From assembly GCF_000315445.1 (NCBI RefSeq), contig NZ_JH992957.1:231047-295046 (forward strand): 64,000 nucleotides of DNA, written 5' to 3'. Below are positions 18,103 through 30,182 of the stretch, in pieces. The stretch is from Alloiococcus otitis ATCC 51267. GTDB lineage: Bacteria; Bacillota; Bacilli; Lactobacillales; Carnobacteriaceae_A. The position numbers and the translations under genes were made by a program. The notes beneath the pieces were generated by a model. The model saw nothing but the letters and a program-made list of their open reading frames with translations. It made no database searches and was not told the DNA's origin. The stretch's first letter is position 1. The number at the start of each line of letters is the position of its first letter.

Positions 18103-18684
18103 ATGGCTGACTTAAAGCAGATTACCCAGCAGGTTATCGACAAAGAAAAAAAATCTTTAGATAGCAAGGTTGAAGAAGCGAAGCAAGCTGCAGATGAAGA
18201 AATTCAAGCTGCCAAGGAAAAAGCGGCTCAAGACAAGGAAAGACAATTGGAACGCCTTGACCAAGAAGCCTCCAACCAATATGACATTGAGGTCAATTCC
18301 ATTGCGATCAAGGAACGAAACGAGAAGTTAAAAATCAAGCAAGACTATATCAAACAAGTCTTAGCTAGCGTTCAAGATAAGTTGGACGACTTGAGTTCAG
18401 AAGATTTCCAAAAGTTTGCCCAAGGGGTTTTGAGTAACTTTAGTCAAGAAGGGGATGTGAAGCTCTACCTAGGCGACAAGTCTCAAGGCTTAGTGGACCA
18501 AGCATGGCTTTCAAACTTGGACATTCAAGGACTAAATGTGACCTTGGCTGAGACCACCATCAAGGGTGAGTCTGGTTTTACCCTTTCTAAAAAGGGGATT
18601 GAATTCAACTACTTGTTTAGCGAATTGATTGCTAACCGAAGAGATGACTTTGTCAGACAAATTAACCAAGAACTATTTTCTTAA
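18103..18684 (+). CDS. ntpE: V-type ATPase subunit E (stalk)
   Basis: 193 residues. The N-terminal ~80 are a long charged coiled coil (KVEEAKQAADEEIQAAKEKA). The C-terminal ~110 form the globular head that binds the catalytic subunits. This is the normal layout of subunit E, partner of NtpF. The start is the second ATG (18103), six bases behind AGGAGG. An ATG at 18097 directly abuts the ribosome site and is unlikely. The ntpK-ntpE gap is short. Confidence 0.93.
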   Translation: MADLKQITQQVIDKEKKSLDSKVEEAKQAADEEIQAAKEKAAQDKERQLERLDQEASNQYDIEVNSIAIKERNEKLKIKQDYIKQVLASVQDKLDDLSSEDFQKFAQGVLSNFSQEGDVKLYLGDKSQGLVDQAWLSNLDIQGLNVTLAETTIKGESGFTLSKKGIEFNYLFSELIANRRDDFVRQINQELFS

Positions 18685-18696
18685 GGAGGAGAGGAC

Positions 18697-19701
18697 ATGA
18701 AAGACAATGATTATGGATCATTGAACGTCACCATACGTGCTCAAGAAAACAAACTCCTTAAGCAAGGCCATTTTGACCGGATGATTGCGGCAGAATCTTA
18801 TGATGATGCGGTGAATATCTTGCGTGAGACGGTTTACCGGAATGACGTGGACGATATAAAAGAAAGTCGGGACTACGACTTGATGCTGACCCATGAATTA
18901 GAGCGGGTCTACCAAGAGATGTTCACTTCAACCCCCAATCCAGAATTGGTTGAATATGCAGCTTTAAGATACACCTATCATAATTTAAAAGTATTATTTA
19001 AAGAAGAATTTGCTGATCAAGACTTTTCAGACCTCTATATCAATATTGGTCGCTTTAGTATCCAAAGCTTGCGACGGGCCATCAAGGAAGGGCAATCAGA
19101 TCTCCTACCTGAAGAATACTTGCAGAGTATTTCAGAGGTCAAAGCCCAACTTGAGGAAAGCAAGCAAGCTTATGCTATTGATGTAATTTTAGACCGCCAT
19201 TACTTTGACCACTTGAAAAGCTTGGCTGACCGCCTGGGAATTGAAGATATCATAAATTTGGTTAAGCAAGAAGCTGATTATTTCAATATTTCAACAGCCA
19301 TCCGTGCCAGCAAACAAGGCCACAACCGTAATTTTATAGATGGTATTTTAACGGAAGTTGGCTACTTGGATAAGGAAAAATTAGTATCCAGTGCTGGTTT
19401 AGGCCTGTCAGAGCTAGAACGCTACTTGCGGACCAGTTCTTACCGGTCCCTGATTGAATCAGCTACTGACTCAGATAACAATGAAGTATCTGCTATCAAG
19501 GTAGATCAGTTGACAGACGATGCTTATATGAAGAAAATGAGAGAGGCTAAGTTACAAGCCTTTGGTCCCTTACCAACTATTGCTTATATCCATGCTAAAG
19601 AGGTAGAGGTTACTAACTTGCGGCTTGTCTTAGCTGGTAAAGAAAACGGTATTGATGCCGATACAATTAGAGAAAGGATGAGACTGAATTATGGCCAGTA
19701 A
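18697..19701 (+). CDS. ntpC: V-type ATPase subunit C (d-like)
   Basis: 334 residues, helical, of the V-ATPase AC39/d subunit family that seats the central axle on the K ring. Features are AALRYTYHNLKVLFKEEF near residue 90 and, close to the end, KEVEVTNLRLVLAGKENG, which is diagnostic (EVxNLRxIL). AAGGAGGAGAGG precedes the ATG. It overlaps ntpG by 11 bases. Confidence 0.94.
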   Translation: MKDNDYGSLNVTIRAQENKLLKQGHFDRMIAAESYDDAVNILRETVYRNDVDDIKESRDYDLMLTHELERVYQEMFTSTPNPELVEYAALRYTYHNLKVLFKEEFADQDFSDLYINIGRFSIQSLRRAIKEGQSDLLPEEYLQSISEVKAQLEESKQAYAIDVILDRHYFDHLKSLADRLGIEDIINLVKQEADYFNISTAIRASKQGHNRNFIDGILTEVGYLDKEKLVSSAGLGLSELERYLRTSSYRSLIESATDSDNNEVSAIKVDQLTDDAYMKKMREAKLQAFGPLPTIAYIHAKEVEVTNLRLVLAGKENGIDADTIRERMRLNYGQ

Positions 19702-20002
19702 AATTGGAGTAGTTGGCGATAAAGACTCAATCCTTGGCTTTAAGATGTTAGGCTTTGATGTCAGATTCGTTAATGATGGTCAAACAGCCAAAAAAACAAT
19801 TGATGAAATGGCTAAAGAAGATTTCGGTGTGATTTTTTTAACCGAAGAATTGGCCCAAGAAATCCCTGAAGCGATCGATCGTTATGACACAATGATGACA
19901 CCGGCTGTTATTTTAATCCCGAACCACAATGGCTCACAGGGTATAGGGAGATCACGGATCGAGAAGAACGTCGAAAAAGCTGTGGGTCAAAACATACTTT
20001 AG
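19691..20002 (+). CDS. ntpG: V-type ATPase subunit F (NtpG)
   Basis: 103 residues, the small alpha/beta subunit on the rotor axle (named NtpG in E. hirae, F in other schemes). The N-terminus [20 protein letters not shown] is characteristic. [16 protein letters not shown] segment and a [16 protein letters not shown] loop follow. It overlaps the end of ntpC by 11 bases and is followed at once by the ribosome site of ntpA. Confidence 0.94.
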   Translation: MASKIGVVGDKDSILGFKMLGFDVRFVNDGQTAKKTIDEMAKEDFGVIFLTEELAQEIPEAIDRYDTMMTPAVILIPNHNGSQGIGRSRIEKNVEKAVGQNIL

Positions 20003-20015
20003 GAGGGTGATGGAT

Positions 20016-21803
20016 TTGAGTAAAGGTACGATTGTTAGTGTCTCAGGTCCTTTAGTAACAGCTAAAGGAATGGAAGAAGCAGATATTCAAGATATTTGCC
20101 GTGTCGGTGAATTCGGCCTGATCGGCGAGGTAATTGACATGAGAGGCGACGTCGCTTCCATCCAGGTATATGAAGAAACTTCCATGGTTGGACCTGGAGA
20201 AGATGTTGTCATCACTGGTGAACCCTTGTCAGTTGAATTAGCACCGGGCATGATTTCGCAAATGTTTGATGGGATTCAACGTCCCTTAAAATCATTCGTT
20301 GAAAAAACAGAAAGTAGTTTCCTACAACGCGGGGTAGAGGTGCAAGCCTTAGACCGCGATAAAAAATGGGAATTTGAAGCCAAGGTCCAGCCAGGTGACC
20401 AAGTCGAAACTGGCGACATTATTGGGGTTGTCCAAGAATCTGCTGTTATTGAACACCGGATTTTGGTTCCACATGGCATCAGTGGCAAAGTGAGCTCGGT
20501 CGAGTCTGGTGAATATACAATTGAAGATGACTTGTACACCATTGAAACAGAGGATGGCGAAAAAACCTTCAATATGATTCAAAAATGGCCTGTTCGTCAA
20601 GGCCGTCCAGTGGCTCAGAAATTAAACCCGATTCAACCTTTAATTACTGGCCAAAGAGTTATTGACACCTTGTTCCCAGTAGCAAAAGGTGGGGCGGCAA
20701 CCGTTCCAGGTCCTTTCGGTGCTGGCAAAACGGTTGTCCAACACCAAATTGCTAAATTCGCCGACGTCGACTTAGTTGTCTACATTGGTTGTGGTGAACG
20801 AGGTAACGAGATGACCGAGGTTATTAACGAGTTCCCTGAATTGACTGACCCAGAAACTGGTAAGTCTATTATGGAGCGAACCATCTTGATCGCCAACACC
20901 TCTAACATGCCAGTGGCAGCCCGTGAAGCTTCTATTTACACCGGTATTACCATTGCTGAATATTACCGGGACATGGGCTACTCTGTGGCTGTCATGGCGG
21001 ACTCCACCTCTCGTTGGGCCGAAGCCTTGCGTGAGATGTCCGGTCGTTTGGAAGAGATGCCTGGGGATGAAGGGTACCCTGCCTACCTTGGATCTCGAAT
21101 TGCTGAGTACTATGAACGGGCGGGTATGGTCCAACCTCTTGGCAGTGATGAAGAACGTCGCGGTAGCATTACAGCCATTGGAGCCGTTTCGCCTCCAGGT
21201 GGGGATACTTCTGAACCGGTTACCCAAAACACTCTTCGTGTGGCGAAGGTCTATTGGGCGCTTGACTCTTCCCTATCTCAAAGACGGCACTTCCCTGCCA
21301 TCAACTGGCTAGATTCCTACTCCTTGTATTCTGACCGCTTGAACAAATATATCGGGGAAGACAATGACTTAGACTGGAATGACATTGTCAAACGTGCCCG
21401 GGTCATTTTACAAGAAGAGTCTGAATTAGAAGAAATTGTCCGTTTGGTTGGGGTGGATTCCCTATCCGAATCTGACCGAATCACCATGCTTGTAGCTTCC
21501 ATGATTCGTGAAGACTACCTCCAACAGAACGCTTATGATGATGTGGATGCTTACACTCCGCTATCCAAGCAATTAAAAATGATGCAGATTATCATGGACT
21601 TCGAAAGCCAGGCAAGAGAAGCGCTTGACGTAGGTTCTTACTATGATGAAATAGCCAAGGGGACTGGTGAAGTCAGAGAAAAAATTGGTCGGATGAAATA
21701 TATTGAAGCTGACGATATGGACAGCTTTGACGAAATCCACAATTCTTTGGAAGATGTTATGAAATCACTTGTTGAAAAAGGTGGTGTTGACTCCAATGCT
21801 TAA
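20016..21803 (+). CDS. ntpA: V-type ATPase catalytic subunit A
   Basis: About 595 residues, the ATP-hydrolysing subunit of the V1 head. It has the N-terminal beta barrel ([18 protein letters not shown]), the subunit-A-specific insert region, P-loop GPFGAGKTV (about 228-236), the catalytic Glu in GCGERGNEM and the Walker B region [15 protein letters not shown]. Length is normal. The start is uncertain: TTG at 20016 gives good spacing behind AGGAGGGTGA and matches the N-terminus of E. hirae NtpA, while ATG at 20010 sits only three bases behind AGGAGG. It overlaps ntpB. Confidence 0.96.
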   Translation: MSKGTIVSVSGPLVTAKGMEEADIQDICRVGEFGLIGEVIDMRGDVASIQVYEETSMVGPGEDVVITGEPLSVELAPGMISQMFDGIQRPLKSFVEKTESSFLQRGVEVQALDRDKKWEFEAKVQPGDQVETGDIIGVVQESAVIEHRILVPHGISGKVSSVESGEYTIEDDLYTIETEDGEKTFNMIQKWPVRQGRPVAQKLNPIQPLITGQRVIDTLFPVAKGGAATVPGPFGAGKTVVQHQIAKFADVDLVVYIGCGERGNEMTEVINEFPELTDPETGKSIMERTILIANTSNMPVAAREASIYTGITIAEYYRDMGYSVAVMADSTSRWAEALREMSGRLEEMPGDEGYPAYLGSRIAEYYERAGMVQPLGSDEERRGSITAIGAVSPPGGDTSEPVTQNTLRVAKVYWALDSSLSQRRHFPAINWLDSYSLYSDRLNKYIGEDNDLDWNDIVKRARVILQEESELEEIVRLVGVDSLSESDRITMLVASMIREDYLQQNAYDDVDAYTPLSKQLKMMQIIMDFESQAREALDVGSYYDEIAKGTGEVREKIGRMKYIEADDMDSFDEIHNSLEDVMKSLVEKGGVDSNA

Positions 21804-23175
21804 AGAGTATAAAACAGTCTCAGATGTTGTTGGTCCCTTGATGACCGTTGAAGGCGTTGAGGGAGTTAAATTTGATGAGCTGGTAGATATCGAGCTCCAA
21901 GATGGGTCCAGACGACGGGGCCAAGTCCTGGAGATAGATGGTGACCGGGCAGTCGTTCAAATTTTTGAGGGGTCTTCAGGGATTAACCTACCAGAAACCA
22001 AGGTCCGCTTTTTAGGCAAGCCCTTGTCCCTGGATGTTTCCGAAGATATGATTGGCCGGATTTTTGATGGCATGGGCCAAATCAATGATGGGGGACCAGA
22101 GTTAATCCCAGAAAAATCCATGGATATCAATGGCCAGGCCATCAACCCAGTAGCCCGTAACTATCCTGATGAATTTATCCAAACAGGTATCTCAACCATC
22201 GACCACCTAAACACCCTGGTTCGAGGCCAAAAATTACCGGTTTTCTCTGCATCCGGACTCCCTCACGAGGAGTTAGCGGCCCAAATTGCCCGCCAAGCTC
22301 AGGTTGTGGGAACGGATGAAGAGTTCGCGGTTGTCTTTGCGGCCGTTGGGATCACTTATGAAGAAGCTGAATTCTTTATGAATGACTTCAGAGAAACAGG
22401 GGCGATCGACCGGTCTGTTGTTTTCATTAACCTAGCCGATGACCCGGCAATTGAACGGATTGCGACCCCTCGGATGGCCTTAACTGCAGCGGAATACTTG
22501 GCCTTTGAAAAGGACATGCACGTTTTAATCATTACAACAGACATGACCAACTATGCCAACGCCTTGCGTGAGGTTTCAGCCGCTAGACGTGAGGTCCCTG
22601 GCCGTCGTGGTTACCCAGGCTACCTCTACACCAACTTGGCTTCCCTATATGAACGGGCAGGTCGTTTGGAAGGAGCTAAGGGGTCTGTCACTCAAATCCC
22701 TGTCTTGACCATGCCTGAAGAGGATATTACCCACCCTATCCCTGACTTGACCGGTTATATTACCGAGGGGCAAATTATCCTCTCTCGTGAGCTAGAGAAC
22801 CAAGGAATTGAGCCTCCGATTGACGTCCTCCCTTCCTTGTCTCGGTTGAAAGATGAGGGGATTGGTGAAGGCAAGACAAGAGAAGACCATGCCCCAACCA
22901 TGAACCAAATCTTCTCTGCCTACGCACAAGGGAAAGATGCTAAGGAGTTGGCCAATGTCTTGGGTGACTCAGCCTTGTCAGAATCAGACAAGAAATATGT
23001 TGAATTTACCGACCGCTTTGAACAAGAGTATGTCAACCAAGGGAACTATACTGACCGGGCCATCGAAGAATCCTTAGACTTAGGCTGGGACTTGCTCAAA
23101 ATCTTGCCTCGTGAAGAATTGAAACGGATTAAAGATGACTTACTAGACAAGTACTTGCCTAAGGAAGAAGGGTGA
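21796..23175 (+). CDS. ntpB: V-type ATPase regulatory subunit B
   Basis: 459 residues, the non-catalytic nucleotide-site subunit alternating with A in the head. It begins [20 protein letters not shown] and has no Walker A lysine ([18 protein letters not shown] in its place), which separates it from subunit A. The SYSE-like region is present as [20 protein letters not shown]. The chosen ATG at 21796 overlaps the ntpA stop by 8 bases and follows AAAGGTGG. An upstream in-frame start at 21769 would lie deep in ntpA and has no family support. Confidence 0.97.
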   Translation: MLKEYKTVSDVVGPLMTVEGVEGVKFDELVDIELQDGSRRRGQVLEIDGDRAVVQIFEGSSGINLPETKVRFLGKPLSLDVSEDMIGRIFDGMGQINDGGPELIPEKSMDINGQAINPVARNYPDEFIQTGISTIDHLNTLVRGQKLPVFSASGLPHEELAAQIARQAQVVGTDEEFAVVFAAVGITYEEAEFFMNDFRETGAIDRSVVFINLADDPAIERIATPRMALTAAEYLAFEKDMHVLIITTDMTNYANALREVSAARREVPGRRGYPGYLYTNLASLYERAGRLEGAKGSVTQIPVLTMPEEDITHPIPDLTGYITEGQIILSRELENQGIEPPIDVLPSLSRLKDEGIGEGKTREDHAPTMNQIFSAYAQGKDAKELANVLGDSALSESDKKYVEFTDRFEQEYVNQGNYTDRAIEESLDLGWDLLKILPREELKRIKDDLLDKYLPKEEG

Positions 23176-23181
23176 GACTAG

Positions 23182-23847
23182 ATGGCTGATTTACTGAATG
23201 TCAACCCCACCCGGATGGAATTGTCCAACTTGAAAGACCGGCTTGAGCTAGCTAGTCGGGGTTATAAACTCCTCAAAGACAAGCAAGATGAACTCATGCG
23301 GCAATTCATTGAACTTGTCCGAAAAAACGACCAATTGCGCAAGGAAGTAGAAGACGATCTGGAAGAAGGGATGAAATCCTTCTCTGTCGCTAAGTCACTC
23401 TTGCATGAAAATTACCTGGAAGAGATTATGGCCATTCCTTCACGGTCGGTGGAGATGAACATTAACCGAAAAAATATTATGTCAGTTCAAGTTCCGCAAA
23501 TGAACTTTGACTATCATAATAAGTCTCAAGAAGATGAACCACTCAAGTATGGTTATCTCAACTCCAACAGTGAATTGGATGCTACCTTTGAACAGTTCAA
23601 TAACGTCATGTCCAAGATGCTGGACCTAGCTGAAATCGAAAAAACTTGCCAACTGATGGCAAGTGAAATCGAAAAAACGCGACGTCGGGTTAATGCCTTG
23701 GAACACTTGACCATCCCTCAGTTAGAAAATACTATTTACTTTATTCAGATGAAGCTGGATGAAAGTGAACGGGCTGAAATTACCCGCTTAATGAAAATTA
23801 AGGATATGGGCCAAGCGGAAGACCAAGAAGCTGAGGAAAAAGAATAA
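23182..23847 (+). CDS. ntpD: V-type ATPase subunit D (central axle)
   Basis: 221 residues, the coiled-coil axle that transmits rotation. The N-terminal [27 protein letters not shown] (27 residues; key part [10 protein letters not shown]) and the C-terminal [18 protein letters not shown] are hallmarks. It is the ninth and last gene of the operon, 6 bases after ntpB. The E. hirae accessory genes ntpH and ntpJ do not follow. A terminator comes next. Confidence 0.96.
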   Translation: MADLLNVNPTRMELSNLKDRLELASRGYKLLKDKQDELMRQFIELVRKNDQLRKEVEDDLEEGMKSFSVAKSLLHENYLEEIMAIPSRSVEMNINRKNIMSVQVPQMNFDYHNKSQEDEPLKYGYLNSNSELDATFEQFNNVMSKMLDLAEIEKTCQLMASEIEKTRRRVNALEHLTIPQLENTIYFIQMKLDESERAEITRLMKIKDMGQAEDQEAEEKE

Positions 23848-23860
23848 TGATTTCCATTAT

Positions 23861-23891
23861 AAAAGACCTTGTCAAACAAGGTCTTTTTTTA
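23861..23891 (+). terminator. rho-independent terminator of the V-ATPase operon
   Basis: AAAAGACCTTG pairs with CAAGGTCTTTT across a 5-base loop, followed by seven T. Confidence 0.9.
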
Positions 23892-23925
23892 ATATTCAGG
23901 TCAGTTAGATAGTCGTAAGATTGCA

Positions 23926-23986
23926 AAGGCTAAAAATAAGTGAGTCAGATTATCTTACCAGAGAAGTAGATAAAGCACTTAGCCTT
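23926..23986 (+). other. orphan extended hairpin between the ntp terminator and the patatin promoter
   Basis: Nested pairings AAGGCTA (23926-23932)/TAGCCTT (23980-23986), AGTG (23939-23942)/CACT (23976-23979) and TTATCT (23950-23955)/AGATAA (23968-23973). It is outside both neighbouring transcripts as predicted. It could be a small RNA or chance. Confidence 0.3.
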
Positions 23987-24040
23987 CCAACGGTAGACCT
24001 TATTTGACCATCCATATAAGTCCGGTCTAAAGTTTAAAGG

Positions 24041-24049
24041 TGTTATAAT
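24041..24049 (+). promoter_or_regulatory. extended -10 promoter of the patatin-like gene
   Basis: TGTTATAAT (TATAAT at 24044-24049) about 40 bases before the ATG. No clear -35. Confidence 0.45.
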
Positions 24050-24089
24050 AAGGGTAACCAAGCTGATAGAGAGTGGAGGAGGCTAGGTT

Positions 24090-26111
<2,022 letters not shown>

Positions 26112-26112
<1 letters not shown>

Positions 26113-26336
26113 TGTTATTAGAACCTTCATTAGACCGCTTGATGGACCGGATTGATTCTCAGTATTCTCTGGTCATGCTAGCAGCCAAACGGGCCCACCA
26201 GTTAGATGAAGCGGAAGACTTGGCTGATGAGCGCTTACTTGACCACTACAAGTCTGAACGGAATATCGGCAAGGCCCTGGAAGAAATAGAGTCAGGTGAT
26301 CTTGTGATTGACTCAAGCAAGTTAAAAGGCGAATAA
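26112..26336 (+). CDS. rpoZ: DNA-directed RNA polymerase subunit omega
   Basis: 74 residues. The conserved core is PSLDRLMDRIDSQYSLVMLA with AAKRAHQL behind it, which wraps the beta' C-terminus and helps polymerase assembly. The normal partner of gmk in Firmicutes and proteobacteria. It overlaps gmk by one base and ends before a strong terminator, so gmk-rpoZ is a two-gene unit. Confidence 0.95.
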
Positions 26337-26337
26337 G

Positions 26338-26393
26338 ATAAAGGCCCTTTACCAACCAGTTGCCTGCCTTGGTAAAGGGTCCTTTCTTTTTAA
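26338..26393 (+). terminator. rho-independent terminator of gmk-rpoZ
   Basis: AAGGCCCTTTACCAA pairs with TTGGTAAAGGGTCCTTT (one mismatch), then CTTTTTAA. Confidence 0.85.
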
Positions 26394-26513
26394 TTTAGCC
26401 AATCACAGGATAGAAGATGGGTCTGGCCACTTTTCTAACTGAGCAAGATAAGGTAAATTTTTCTTATTTTTGTTAAAATAAGCAGTGACTATCATATAAA
26501 GGGGTAGACTAAG

Positions 26514-27719
26514 ATGCTGAAAAATAAAAAGATAGCCTTATATGTTACTGGTGGTATAGCAGTATACAAATCACTTTATTTACTTAGGGAAATCATCAAA
26601 CAAGGCGGGGAGGTCCGGGTTGCCATGACTCAAGCAGCCTGTCAATTTGTTAACCCCTTATCTTTTCAGGTTTTAAGCCAAAAAAAGGTTCAGATTGACA
26701 CTTTTGAAGAAGGTCAGCCCGAATCGGTCAGTCACATTGATTTGACGGACTGGGCCGACTACTCCATCGTGGCTCCGGCAACTGCCAATATCATCGGCAA
26801 GCTGGCCAATGGGATTGGGGACGATTTTGTTTCAACAGCCTTGTTGGCAACGGACCACCCCATTTTTTTAGTCCCAGCCATGAACACCAAGATGTATGAA
26901 AATCCCGCTCTTAAGCACAACAAGGCCTTCCTTATTGAACAGGGTCATTACTGGATGGAGCCGGATATTGGATTTTTAGCAGAGGGCTACGAAGGCTTGG
27001 GTCGTTTTCCAGACCTAGACCGGATTATGGCGGAATTTAACCATTTCATTATTGCAAGGAATCCAGGTATCCTATCAGGTAAAAAAGTCCTCGTCACAGC
27101 AGGTGGGACGGTGGAGCGGATTGATCCAGTCCGGTATATTTCCAATGATTCTTCTGGTAAGATGGGCCATCAACTTGCTCAAGCGGCCTATGAAGCTGGG
27201 GCCCAGGTTAGCTTGGTAACAGCCAGTGACTTGCCGACCAGTCCCTTTATTGACCGCTTTCAGGTGGAGTCCACCTTAGACCTGTACCAAACAGTTAGTG
27301 ACCTTTATGACCACCATGACATTCTCATGATGGCCGCAGCGGTGTCTGACTACCGGCCAGTCAACCGGTCAGATAAAAAGATGAAAAAGCAAGATGATTT
27401 AACCATTGAACTGGAAAAAAATCCTGATATTTTGGCCGAAATGGGCCGGCGGAAAGACCAACAAATCAATGTCGGCTTTGCAGCAGAAACCCATAACCTT
27501 GAAGAATATGCCAAAAAAAAATTAGCCTCCAAACAAGCTGACTTGATCGTAGCCAATGAAGTGGGCCGGGGAGACCGGGGCTTTAATGCGGATGAAAATG
27601 CGGCCCTTGTTTTTTCTAGGGGCCAAGATCCGCTTGAGCTTCCCCTCCAGTCTAAAAAAGAAATGGCACAAAAGATTATTGAAGTGGTGGCCAGTAAATT
27701 GCCTGCTTCTCCCAAATAA
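26514..27719 (+). CDS. coaBC: bifunctional phosphopantothenoylcysteine decarboxylase / phosphopantothenate-cysteine ligase
   Basis: 401 residues, two steps of coenzyme A synthesis. The CoaC half (about 1-180) is a flavoprotein with VAPATANIIGKLANGIGD and PAMNTKMYENP. The CoaB half (about 190-400) has TAGGTVERIDPVRYISN, SSGKMG, AAAVSDYRP and a late KK...ADLIVANEV segment. Both halves are complete. AAAGGGG precedes the ATG. It opens a tight run of genes (priA, fmt, rsmB, prpC, prkC, rsgA, rpe, thiN) seen in the same order in other Firmicutes. Confidence 0.95.
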   Translation: MLKNKKIALYVTGGIAVYKSLYLLREIIKQGGEVRVAMTQAACQFVNPLSFQVLSQKKVQIDTFEEGQPESVSHIDLTDWADYSIVAPATANIIGKLANGIGDDFVSTALLATDHPIFLVPAMNTKMYENPALKHNKAFLIEQGHYWMEPDIGFLAEGYEGLGRFPDLDRIMAEFNHFIIARNPGILSGKKVLVTAGGTVERIDPVRYISNDSSGKMGHQLAQAAYEAGAQVSLVTASDLPTSPFIDRFQVESTLDLYQTVSDLYDHHDILMMAAAVSDYRPVNRSDKKMKKQDDLTIELEKNPDILAEMGRRKDQQINVGFAAETHNLEEYAKKKLASKQADLIVANEVGRGDRGFNADENAALVFSRGQDPLELPLQSKKEMAQKIIEVVASKLPASPK

Positions 27720-27742
27720 TCAACTTGGAAAGGAAAGTTTGA

Positions 27743-30169
27743 ATGACCGACCTAGCAGAAGTAATTGTGGACGTTCCGGTGATGCAGACCAACCATCCTT
27801 ATACCTACCGGGTTCCCCAAGACCTTGAAGCCAATATTGAGCCGGGCATGCGGGTGGTGGTCCCTTTTGGGAAGGGGAACCGACTAGTCCAAGCTTTTGT
27901 CGTCTCCTTGCTAAGTGATCAGGCCGACTTGGACCTAGACCCGGGCCAAGACCTTAAAGACATTGCTTCCGTAATGGATTTTAAGCCCCTTTTAAATGAA
28001 GAACTCTTGCAATTGGGCCAATATATGAGTCAAACTACCTATAGCTTCCAGATTAACTGCTACCAAACTATGCTGCCTGCTGTTTACCGAGCCCGGTATA
28101 ATAAACGGATCCAGCTCCTAGACACTGAAGATGACAACTTGCTTTACGACCTTTTCCAAGGCAAGGAAAGCATAGACTGGCAGGAAGCTGAAGACCGGGG
28201 GATCCTATCCCACTTAATGAAACTAGAAAAAGAAGGACAAGTGGCAGTCCACTACCTAGTGACGGATAAGCAAAACAAGAAAAAGGAAAAGTATATCAAG
28301 GCATGCTTGTCTCCGGATGCCTATCAGAACATTCTAGCAGACTTGCCAAGCAATGCTTACCGCCAAGCAGAGCTCTTAAAGCTTTTGGCTGACCACCCTG
28401 ACCCCCTCAACTGGCAGGAAGTGCGGAAAAAACACAAATTAACCAATGCCCAGGTCAAGACAGGCCAAGACCGGGGCTGGCTGGAAGTGACCTATAAAGA
28501 AGTCTTCCGCGACCCTCTCAAAGGTAGGGAAATAAAAGAGTCCAAGCCCTTGCCCTTAACTGAAGAACAAGCGACTGCCTTTGAAGCCATTAACCAAAGC
28601 ATTCAAGACCACTCCCATGAAGTTTTCTTACTGGAAGGGGTGACTGGGTCCGGTAAGACCGAGATTTACTTGCAAACCATTCATGAAGTTGTTCAAAAAG
28701 GCAGGGAAGCCATCGTTTTAGTGCCTGAAATTTCCCTTACCCCCCAGATGGTAGAACGATTTAAAAGTCGCTTTGGGGACCAGGTCGCCATCCTCCACTC
28801 TGGCTTGTCAGACAATGAAAAATATGACGAATGGCGCCGGATTGAACAAGGGTCAGCCAAGATTGTGGTCGGGGCTCGGTCCAGTATTTTTGCCCCCATC
28901 AAGGACTTGGGAATTATTATCATAGATGAAGAACACGAATCTACCTATAAGCAGGAAGAGACTCCCCGCTACCATGCCCGAGACATTGCCATTTGGCGCG
29001 GGGAATACCATCAAGCCCCGGTTGTCTTAGGCAGTGCTACACCGAGCTTGGAATCCCGGGCCCGGACTTTAAAGAATGTTTACACCCTATTAAGCCTAAC
29101 CAAGCGGGCCAATGCCCAGCCTTTGCCTGACATTGATATTGTAGACATGAGACAAGAAGTCAGCCAGGGCAACCGGTCTTCTTTTTCCTTGAACTTACAG
29201 GAGAAAATCAAAGACCGGTTAGCCAAAAAGCAACAAGTGGTCCTCTTGCTCAACCGGCGGGGCTTTTCATCCTTTGTCATGTGCCGGGACTGTGGCTTTG
29301 TCTTAGAGTGCCCTAATTGCGACATTTCTCAAACCCTCCACATGGATACCAAAACCATGAAGTGTCACTATTGCGGTCATGAAGAAGCCATTCCCCAACA
29401 GTGCCCTGAATGTGGCAGCCGGTCCATCCGCTATTACGGAACTGGAACGCAAAAAATAGAAGAAGAATTAGGCCAAGTCTTCCCTGAAGCCCGGATTATT
29501 CGGATGGATGTGGACACCACTCGGAAAAAAGGGGCCCATGAAAAACTCTTGGCCAAGTTTAGAAATCAAGAAGCAGATATTTTGCTTGGAACCCAGATGA
29601 TTGCCAAGGGCTTGGACTTTCCCAATGTCAGCCTGGTTGGGGTGATTAATGCCGACACTGCCTTGTCCCTACCAGACTTTCGGGCTCCAGAGTCTACTTT
29701 TGACCTCTTAACCCAGGTCTCAGGCCGGGCAGGGCGAGGTCAGGTGACTGGCCAGGTGGTTATCCAGTCTTACAACCCGGACCACTATGCCATCCAGTTA
29801 GCCAAGCACCATGATTATGAAAGTTTCTTCAAAAAAGAGATGGTCTTGCGCAAGGCCAGCCAGTACCCGCCTTTCTACTTCCTGGTCCGGATTACGGTTA
29901 GCCATGAAAATGAGGCCAAGGCTAGCAAGACCATGGGCCAAATTGTTCATTTTATCAAACCTGCCTTAAGCGACCAGGCTATTGTCCTAGGCCCTACACC
30001 AAGATCGATTGCCCGGACCCATAACCGCTACCACTTCCAGACTATCATTAAATACAAGCACGAAGACCGGATGCAAAACCGCTTGCACCAGCTTTTGAAA
30101 GCTAGCCAAAAGCAAGTGGCTCAGGGCTTGTTTATTTCGATCGACCCCAAACCCATGAACTTTATTTAA
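27743..30169 (+). CDS. priA: primosomal replication restart helicase PriA
   Basis: 808 residues. PriA reloads the replicative helicase at collapsed forks. It has an N-terminal DNA-binding region (about 1-110), P-loop GVTGSGKTEIYLQ (about 300), DEEH box (IIDEEHESTYKQEE), a zinc-binding module with eight Cys (CRDCGFVLECPNC ... CHYCG ... CPECG, about 515-560), and late helicase motifs (LLGTQMIAKGLDFPNVS, QVSGRAGRG). Length is normal. It starts 23 bases after coaBC with an AAAGGAAAG site. def, which often stands next, is missing between priA and fmt. Confidence 0.97.
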   Translation: MTDLAEVIVDVPVMQTNHPYTYRVPQDLEANIEPGMRVVVPFGKGNRLVQAFVVSLLSDQADLDLDPGQDLKDIASVMDFKPLLNEELLQLGQYMSQTTYSFQINCYQTMLPAVYRARYNKRIQLLDTEDDNLLYDLFQGKESIDWQEAEDRGILSHLMKLEKEGQVAVHYLVTDKQNKKKEKYIKACLSPDAYQNILADLPSNAYRQAELLKLLADHPDPLNWQEVRKKHKLTNAQVKTGQDRGWLEVTYKEVFRDPLKGREIKESKPLPLTEEQATAFEAINQSIQDHSHEVFLLEGVTGSGKTEIYLQTIHEVVQKGREAIVLVPEISLTPQMVERFKSRFGDQVAILHSGLSDNEKYDEWRRIEQGSAKIVVGARSSIFAPIKDLGIIIIDEEHESTYKQEETPRYHARDIAIWRGEYHQAPVVLGSATPSLESRARTLKNVYTLLSLTKRANAQPLPDIDIVDMRQEVSQGNRSSFSLNLQEKIKDRLAKKQQVVLLLNRRGFSSFVMCRDCGFVLECPNCDISQTLHMDTKTMKCHYCGHEEAIPQQCPECGSRSIRYYGTGTQKIEEELGQVFPEARIIRMDVDTTRKKGAHEKLLAKFRNQEADILLGTQMIAKGLDFPNVSLVGVINADTALSLPDFRAPESTFDLLTQVSGRAGRGQVTGQVVIQSYNPDHYAIQLAKHHDYESFFKKEMVLRKASQYPPFYFLVRITVSHENEAKASKTMGQIVHFIKPALSDQAIVLGPTPRSIARTHNRYHFQTIIKYKHEDRMQNRLHQLLKASQKQVAQGLFISIDPKPMNFI

Positions 30170-30182
30170 GGATGTGACTAAC

